A stretch of 39,772 bases of DNA from Verrucomicrobiota bacterium (GTDB lineage: Bacteria; Verrucomicrobiota; Verrucomicrobiia; Opitutales; Opitutaceae). Shown here piece by piece: positions 34,871 through 39,772 of this stretch. The stretch covers positions 1 to 39,772 of the forward strand of contig JANXRL010000173.1 of NCBI GenBank assembly GCA_025352985.1, written 5' to 3'. The translations under genes were made by a program, and so were the position numbers. The notes under the pieces were generated by a model. That model worked only from the letters and a program-made list of their open reading frames with translations. It made no database searches and was not told the origin of the DNA. Position 1 is the first letter of the stretch. Each line of letters begins with the position of its first letter.

Positions 34871-36061
34871 CTACGGCACCAGTTTGAACGTGTCGATGGG
34901 CACGGGCATCTCAGTGCGGCCGGAGAGGAAGGTGAATTCGATGCGCTTGGCGGTGCGCACGAGTTCCTCGTAACGGGTGAGATTCCAGTTGGCCACGGGC
35001 TCGCCGTTGATGCGGGTGACGAGGTCGCCGGTCTGCATGCCGTTTTCGTCGGCGGGCGAGCCGGGCACGACTCCGATCACGCGCCAGTAGGCGGGTAGTT
35101 TTTGAAAACTGAGGCCCGTGCTGCTCAATGACGGAGTGAGAACGGGCGAGTCGTTTTCCCGGTAAAACGTGACCTGGCTGCGCGTCTGGTCGAAGGTGAG
35201 GCGAAAGTTTTTCAACAGGCCGCTGCCAAGGGACGAGAGTTCGTCGGTGAGTTCGGCGACGGGTTGCGTGAACGTGGTGCCGCCCACGGTGAGGTTTTGC
35301 GCGAGGCGGCCCACTTCAAGCGGTTGATCGCCCGTGAGCGTAGCCACGGTGCCGCCGGCGCGGGGGCCGTTGACGAAGTCCGGATGGAGGCCGGCGGGGT
35401 TGAGATGAAGGTCGCCGTCGCTGCCGGAATCGACCAAGGCTAGGAAGGGCTCGCCGCCCAGCTCCACCGGGATGAACGGGACGCGCCGGTTGTTGTTGAA
35501 GCGCACGGTGCGGCCGGGAAGCGAAGCGCCGTCGCCAGGCGATTGGATGACGACGCGGGCCCGGGGATAATCGAGGGTGAGCAGGACGTGGCGAAACAAG
35601 GGGAAGCCGATTACGCCGTCGATTTTTTGTCCGAAGTGGGCGGAGAGTTCGTCGCAGTCGTAGATCAGCGCAGGGGTGTTTTTGAAGCGCACGTCGCCCA
35701 GTTCTATGAGGCCGATGGTCACGCTCTTGAGGGAAACGGTGTCGCCGGAAATGGAGCGGACGACAACCGGTGAAGCGTCGCGCGCGGGTTTACGGCTTGG
35801 GTTTTGCCGGGCGAATGCGGGCGAGACGAGCGTGGTGGTGGAACCGGTGTCGATGAGGAAATTCCAGGGGCCGCTCTCGTTCCATCGCAGGGTAACGATG
35901 AAGTGGCCGCTCACGATCTGCGCGGGCACGATGATAGGAGGCGATCCGCGCGCCGGGATCGTGGTTTTGGGGGAAACATGGGAGGAGCCGCAGGCGCCGT
36001 GCAGCAGCGAGCAAAGGCCGGCGATCAGTGGACGGAGCAGACTCCCGAGCGTGACCCGCAT
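34871..36061 (-). CDS. Exported two-site retropepsin-like aspartic protease with PDZ domain
   Basis: A 396-residue clan AA aspartic-protease-like protein. The N-terminus has a hydrophobic leader (about 8-24) ending near GAC; whether it is a lipoprotein is unclear. There are two catalytic motifs in one chain: FLIDTGSTTTLVSP (Asp71) and LALVDSGSDGDLHLN (Asp211). This is like a fused pair of retropepsin-like halves. A PDZ domain closes the protein (about 310-385, LPAYWRVIGVVPGSPADENGMQTGDLVTRINGEPV). Such proteins are common in bacterial periplasms, but their substrates are mostly unknown. It begins 19 bases after the MFS transporter stop, so both are likely on one transcript. Confidence 0.85.
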   Translation of the reverse strand: MRVTLGSLLRPLIAGLCSLLHGACGSSHVSPKTTIPARGSPPIIVPAQIVSGHFIVTLRWNESGPWNFLIDTGSTTTLVSPAFARQNPSRKPARDASPVVVRSISGDTVSLKSVTIGLIELGDVRFKNTPALIYDCDELSAHFGQKIDGVIGFPLFRHVLLTLDYPRARVVIQSPGDGASLPGRTVRFNNNRRVPFIPVELGGEPFLALVDSGSDGDLHLNPAGLHPDFVNGPRAGGTVATLTGDQPLEVGRLAQNLTVGGTTFTQPVAELTDELSSLGSGLLKNFRLTFDQTRSQVTFYRENDSPVLTPSLSSTGLSFQKLPAYWRVIGVVPGSPADENGMQTGDLVTRINGEPVANWNLTRYEELVRTAKRIEFTFLSGRTEMPVPIDTFKLVP

Positions 36062-36080
36062 TGATCGGTTCTCCGGAAAA

Positions 36081-37421
36081 CTACTTCACCGGTTGCGGCA
36101 GGCGTGTGCTGGCCAACCAGGCGGAGGCTGCCAAAACGGCGCCGCCGACGAATACGGCCTTGGATCCCAGCGTCCAGAAAATGACGCCGGCGGCGATGGG
36201 CGTGATCGCGCGGGAGAGCGAGCCGAGCGAACGGAAAATGCCTAGCACGCGCCCCTGTTCGTCGGCCCCAGCGTAGAGCGAGATGAGGCCGGTGGTCGAG
36301 GGGTTGACCAGTCCGGAGCCGAGCGCGAGCAGGCCGACGCCGGCGTAGAGCCAGTGCGGCGTAGGTGCGAAGCCGATGAAGAGCAGGCCGAGGGTGGAGA
36401 TGATCAGCCCGCCGGCGAGGACCCGGGTCTCGCTCACACGGAGGAGGAGTTTGCGGACGATCAGGCCTTGGGTGACGATGGAACAGCCGCCGAGAAAGCA
36501 CATGAGCACGGCGTTGGCCCAGGCCGTGTAGCCGAAACGCTGGGCGCTTAGGAAGACGAGCGCTGACTCCATGGCGACGAAAGAAACCGAGTAAACGAAA
36601 GCCACGAGGTTGACGCCACGGATGCGGGCGTCGTCGAGCGAGAGGATGGCGGCGATGGGATTGCGCAGGCGGGTTTCGGTGACTTGGGCGCGGGCCGCTG
36701 GAGGGCGGGTTTCCTTAAAGCGGCGGACGATCCAGACCACGTTGACCAAGCCCAGCGCAAATGAGAACAGGGCGGGCACCGAAAACGGGTTGATGCCCCA
36801 AGCGGCGAGCGAGGGGAAGTGTTCGAGGAGGTTGTAGCGGGCGGTGAAGCCGCCGATGGCTGGGCCGGTGACGAGGCCGAGGCCGAAGGCGGCACCGACG
36901 AGGCCCATCGCTTTTGAGCGTTCCTGGCGGGTGGTGACATCGGCCACGGCGGCGGTTGCGACGGAGAGATTGCCGCCAAAGGCTCCGGCAATCAGGCGGG
37001 AGACGAGGAAAAGCCAGAAGGACCCGCTCACGACCCAGAGCAGATAGCTGAAGGCGGTGCCGGCGACGGTGAAGATGAGAATGGGGCGGCGGCCGTGTTT
37101 GTCGGACAGGCTGCCCCAGAAGGGTGCAAAGATGAACTGTAGGAGGGAGAAAAGGGAGCTGACGATGCCGCCGAAGAGCACTTCGGGCAGGTGGGACTCG
37201 TTGCCGAGGGCGCGGGCGAGGGATTCCACATGGGTGAGCAACCAACCGAGAAGTCCGCCGGCGCCGTCCACGGTCAAATAATGTTTCAGCAGATCGGGCC
37301 CCAGTGGGAAGATGATGGAGAAGCCGATCAGGTCGATGTAGAGCGTAAGGAAAATCACCCCGAGCGACAGCGGACGGGAAGGGGCGGATGGCGCGGTGAT
37401 GGGCGAAGGCACGGAAGACAT
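36081..37421 (-). CDS. MFS transporter, TetA/drug-proton antiporter type
   Basis: A 446-residue major-facilitator protein of twelve membrane segments in the group that contains TetA and other DHA1 drug antiporters. LGVIFLTLYIDLIGFSIIFPL forms the first span. The motif A loop GSLSDKHGRRPIL follows the second span, and the second half has VTQGLIVRKLLLRVSETRV and later GIFRSLGSLSRAITPI. An insertion between spans 1 and 2 (about residues 40-75) is longer than usual. The substrate is not predictable. The ATG at 37421 is chosen over the GTG at 37439. It precedes the protease gene by 19 bases. Confidence 0.9.
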   Translation of the reverse strand: MSSVPSPITAPSAPSRPLSLGVIFLTLYIDLIGFSIIFPLGPDLLKHYLTVDGAGGLLGWLLTHVESLARALGNESHLPEVLFGGIVSSLFSLLQFIFAPFWGSLSDKHGRRPILIFTVAGTAFSYLLWVVSGSFWLFLVSRLIAGAFGGNLSVATAAVADVTTRQERSKAMGLVGAAFGLGLVTGPAIGGFTARYNLLEHFPSLAAWGINPFSVPALFSFALGLVNVVWIVRRFKETRPPAARAQVTETRLRNPIAAILSLDDARIRGVNLVAFVYSVSFVAMESALVFLSAQRFGYTAWANAVLMCFLGGCSIVTQGLIVRKLLLRVSETRVLAGGLIISTLGLLFIGFAPTPHWLYAGVGLLALGSGLVNPSTTGLISLYAGADEQGRVLGIFRSLGSLSRAITPIAAGVIFWTLGSKAVFVGGAVLAASAWLASTRLPQPVK

Positions 37422-37497
37422 AGGGAAACCGGTATGCACACAAACGCCAAGCGCAACTTGGACAAGCGGGCTGGGCTTTTTTTGCGAGTGCGACCGG

Positions 37498-39772
37498 CTA
37501 GCGTATGGCCAAATCGATCTGCTGTATCAGGCCCGCCATGCTGAATGGTTTCTGGAGAAAGGCGACGGTTGGTTCCAAAGCGAGCGGGTTGGTGAGCGTG
37601 GTGCGATTATAGCCGCTGGTGATAATGACTGGCACGGTGGTGGAAAGCTTGCGCAGTTCGGTCAGGGTTTCCTCGCCGTTCATGCGCGGCATGGTCAGGT
37701 CGAGGAGGATGATTGTTATATCATCACGGTGCCGATGGAACATCTCCAGGCCCTCGACGCCGTCACAAGCGGTGACCGCCTTCATGCCAATCATGCCGAA
37801 CATATGCGAGGTGACGGTGCGGACGGCCTCCTCGTCGTCGATGATGAGCGCAGTGCCCGTGCGCATGATCGGGACGTCGAACGGGGCGCTGGAAAAATTC
37901 TTCGTGGTGGGTGCTTCGCTGGCGGGAAGGAGCAGGGTGAAGGTGGTGCCCTGGCCGGGCAGGCTTTCCACGATGAGACCGCCCTGATGACTGCGCACGA
38001 TGCCGAGCACGGCGGCGAGGCCGAGGCCGCGTCCGGTGAACTTTGTGGTATAAAAAGGCTCGAATATTTTCCGGAGAATATCCGCGCTCATGCCTGCGCC
38101 GGTGTCGGTTACCCGCAGGAAAACGAGGGCGGGTGCGGAGGGGTCCGGGGCAAGCACGGCCTGGCGAAGACGCGGATCGCCGGCGGGCATGAGGCCGGTG
38201 GAAAGGGTGATGTCGCCGTCATTGTCGCCGATGGCATCGGAGGCGTTGACGACGAGGTTCATGATGATCTGGCGGATTTGGGTCACGTCGGCGTTGACGG
38301 GCGGCAGGCCGGATTTGAACTGGAAACGCAGGTTGGCGCGCTTGCTGATGGAGTGTTCGAGGAGGGGCAGGGTGCTGCGGACAAGTTCTTCCAGATTGAC
38401 GGGGCGGATGAGGAACTGGCCCTTGCCGGCGTAGGCGAGCATCTGCTGGCAGAGCTCGGCGGCGCGCTGAGCGGAGACTTCGATCTGATGGACGTTGTGG
38501 AGAAGCGGGGAGTGCGCGGGCAGATCGAGGCTCATGAGGCTGGCGTTGCCCACGATGCCGGTGAGGATGTTGTTGAAATCGTGGGCTATCCCGCCGGCGA
38601 GCACGCCCAGGCTTTCGAGCTTCTGGCCTTCCAGCAATTTGCGCTCGATGATGAGCTTTTCCTTCTCGGATTGTTTCGCCTGAGTGATGTCGATGGCCAG
38701 GCCCTCGATGAAAAGAAGATGGCCGTCCTGATCATACACGCCCTGACCTCGATCGAGCACCCATTTGATCTGACCGTTTTTGTGGCGGAGGCGGTATTCG
38801 ACCTCGTAGGGCCGGTGGTCGGCGAGGCAGCCGGTGATGGCAGCCCAGCTTTGATCGTTGTCCTCGGGCAGCACCAGATCGTCGTAACGTATCTGGCGCG
38901 TGGTGAGCTCGTGCGGGGTATGGCCGGTGAGCGTAGTGCAGCCGTGGCTGATGTAGAGGGCGGAAAACGTCCCGTCGTTGGCCAGGCGGTAGGCCATGCC
39001 CGGGAGCTGGCCGAGGAGGCTTTCGAGCTGGCGGCGGCTTTCGCGCAACTCGGCTTCGGTGTCCTGGCGTTTGGCGATGTCGGCTTCCAGCAGATTCTGG
39101 GTGTGGCGCAGCTCGGCGGTGCGTTCGTGAACCTGACTGGTGACGAGCGCCGTCTGGCGACGGACCTTTTGAAAATAGGATACCAAGACCAGGGTAAAGG
39201 TGAGGCTTCCGATTAGCACCAGCAGAGGGGTTTTGCTGATCTGTTGTTCGATCCAGCCGTGTGGCGGAGCGTAAGTGCAGAGCCATTTGCGGTCGGCGAT
39301 GTTTAGAATGAGTTCCTGCCTTGGGCTGCTGACAAGGTCGGACGAAGCACGAATCGGCGGACGGTTCGGGGGGTAATCCGAGGTGCGGCTGAATAGAAAA
39401 CGATCGGTCGGGTTTTTGGCGGACAGGTCTTCGAGGACGACTTCCATCACATTGGAGGCGTAACTGCTCCAGGAGTGACCGACCATGTCTTCCAGACGGA
39501 ACAGGATTTGAACTAGTCCTATCAGCGCCTCCTTGCTTTTCTCGTCCGAATGATAAACCGGGCAGACCATGATTAGGCTGAACTCCGAGGGCTTCGGACC
39601 GGATTGCAGGAGGTGCATCTTGCCGGTCATGGTTAGGCTGCGGGTTTTTATGGCCTTCTCAACGGCAGACCAGTTCTTGGCCCCGCCGAGGTCATAACCG
39701 AGGGCGCGTTCGTTTCCTTCGAGGGGATAAATGTAGAGGATGGGGTAATAAGTTTCGCGCGTCACCGAAGGC
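37498..39772 (-). CDS. CHASE-PAS hybrid sensor histidine kinase with receiver (5' end outside window)
   Basis: The reading frame is open to the right edge, so the N-terminus is missing. Visible parts in order (numbered from GTG 39765) are the C-terminal portion of an extracytoplasmic CHASE domain (PILYIYPLEGNERALGYDL, CPVYHSDEK), a membrane span (180-197) and a coiled linker. A PAS/PAC (245-365, LRHKNGQIKWVLDRGQG, IDITQAKQSEKEK) leads to the H-box GVLAGGIAHDFNN with His395, then the ATPase boxes DTGAGM and GRGLGLAAV. The receiver has acidic IIDDEE, LLDLTMPRMNGEE with the phospho-acceptor Asp, and QKPFS. It resembles the kinase at 9999-12734 in the catalytic part, but senses outside the cell. 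No partner regulator is adjacent. Confidence 0.92.
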   Translation of the reverse strand, partial: PSVTRETYYPILYIYPLEGNERALGYDLGGAKNWSAVEKAIKTRSLTMTGKMHLLQSGPKPSEFSLIMVCPVYHSDEKSKEALIGLVQILFRLEDMVGHSWSSYASNVMEVVLEDLSAKNPTDRFLFSRTSDYPPNRPPIRASSDLVSSPRQELILNIADRKWLCTYAPPHGWIEQQISKTPLLVLIGSLTFTLVLVSYFQKVRRQTALVTSQVHERTAELRHTQNLLEADIAKRQDTEAELRESRRQLESLLGQLPGMAYRLANDGTFSALYISHGCTTLTGHTPHELTTRQIRYDDLVLPEDNDQSWAAITGCLADHRPYEVEYRLRHKNGQIKWVLDRGQGVYDQDGHLLFIEGLAIDITQAKQSEKEKLIIERKLLEGQKLESLGVLAGGIAHDFNNILTGIVGNASLMSLDLPAHSPLLHNVHQIEVSAQRAAELCQQMLAYAGKGQFLIRPVNLEELVRSTLPLLEHSISKRANLRFQFKSGLPPVNADVTQIRQIIMNLVVNASDAIGDNDGDITLSTGLMPAGDPRLRQAVLAPDPSAPALVFLRVTDTGAGMSADILRKIFEPFYTTKFTGRGLGLAAVLGIVRSHQGGLIVESLPGQGTTFTLLLPASEAPTTKNFSSAPFDVPIMRTGTALIIDDEEAVRTVTSHMFGMIGMKAVTACDGVEGLEMFHRHRDDITIILLDLTMPRMNGEETLTELRKLSTTVPVIITSGYNRTTLTNPLALEPTVAFLQKPFSMAGLIQQIDLAIR

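Noticed and set aside
37396-39216. Long open frame (606 codons) opposite the CHASE kinase
   Set aside because: Antisense shadow of the kinase and of the neighbouring intergenic region, without any domain.

Overview
This is a GC-rich stretch of bacterial chromosome that looks ordinary in backbone but carries several accessory touches. A Verrucomicrobiota origin, perhaps Opitutaceae, is my inference. It rests on a very long GreA-type factor of the kind also known from Chlamydiae, an exosortase with a PEP-CTERM target, a cysteine-rich ferrochelatase, weak Shine-Dalgarno sequences and the general protein style. No rRNA, tRNA, CRISPR array, insertion sequence or prophage was found.

Layout. Positions 1-1524 hold a truncated cyclophilin gene (minus) and a divergent cysteine desulfurase. 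Positions 1514-5812 (minus) encode an RND efflux pair, adaptor then pump. Positions 6055-8491 (plus) form a tight run recF - sulfite exporter (TauE/SafE) - ruvC, followed by a badly decayed SulP anion transporter pseudogene (8587-9988). Positions 9999-13885 (minus) hold ferrochelatase and a hybrid histidine kinase. Positions 13991-18493 (minus) are a compact protein-sorting cluster: membrane-anchored TPR protein, exosortase fused to an EpsI-like domain, and a PEP-CTERM protein; a 104-residue unknown protein lies just upstream. Positions 19048-22988 (plus) carry gpmI and aspS, with a small receiver-like ORF between them on the minus strand.

Positions 23121-25699 are a nitrogen module: a good sigma-54-type promoter, an ammonium transporter and two nearly identical PII genes, each unit ending in a hairpin. 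Positions 25668-26155 hold a frameshifted gene of unknown kind. Positions 26210-28973 (plus) are an amidohydrolase, a RidA-family protein and a two-membrane-span coiled-coil protein, the last two overlapping. On the minus strand follow a LysE-type exporter, the long GreA factor and a periplasmic MsrB-MsrA pair. rsmB is on the plus strand. The window ends with an MFS transporter plus a two-site aspartic protease with a PDZ domain, and a second hybrid histidine kinase (CHASE-PAS-HK-REC) cut by the window edge.

The best candidates for something little described are the exosortase/TPR/PEP-CTERM cluster, the TM-coiled-coil-TM protein downstream of RidA, and the decayed unknown gene at 25.7-26.2 kb. 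The best supported mechanistic predictions are sigma-54 control of amt, an internal iron-sulfur-type cysteine cluster in ferrochelatase, and a non-discriminating aspartyl-tRNA synthetase.
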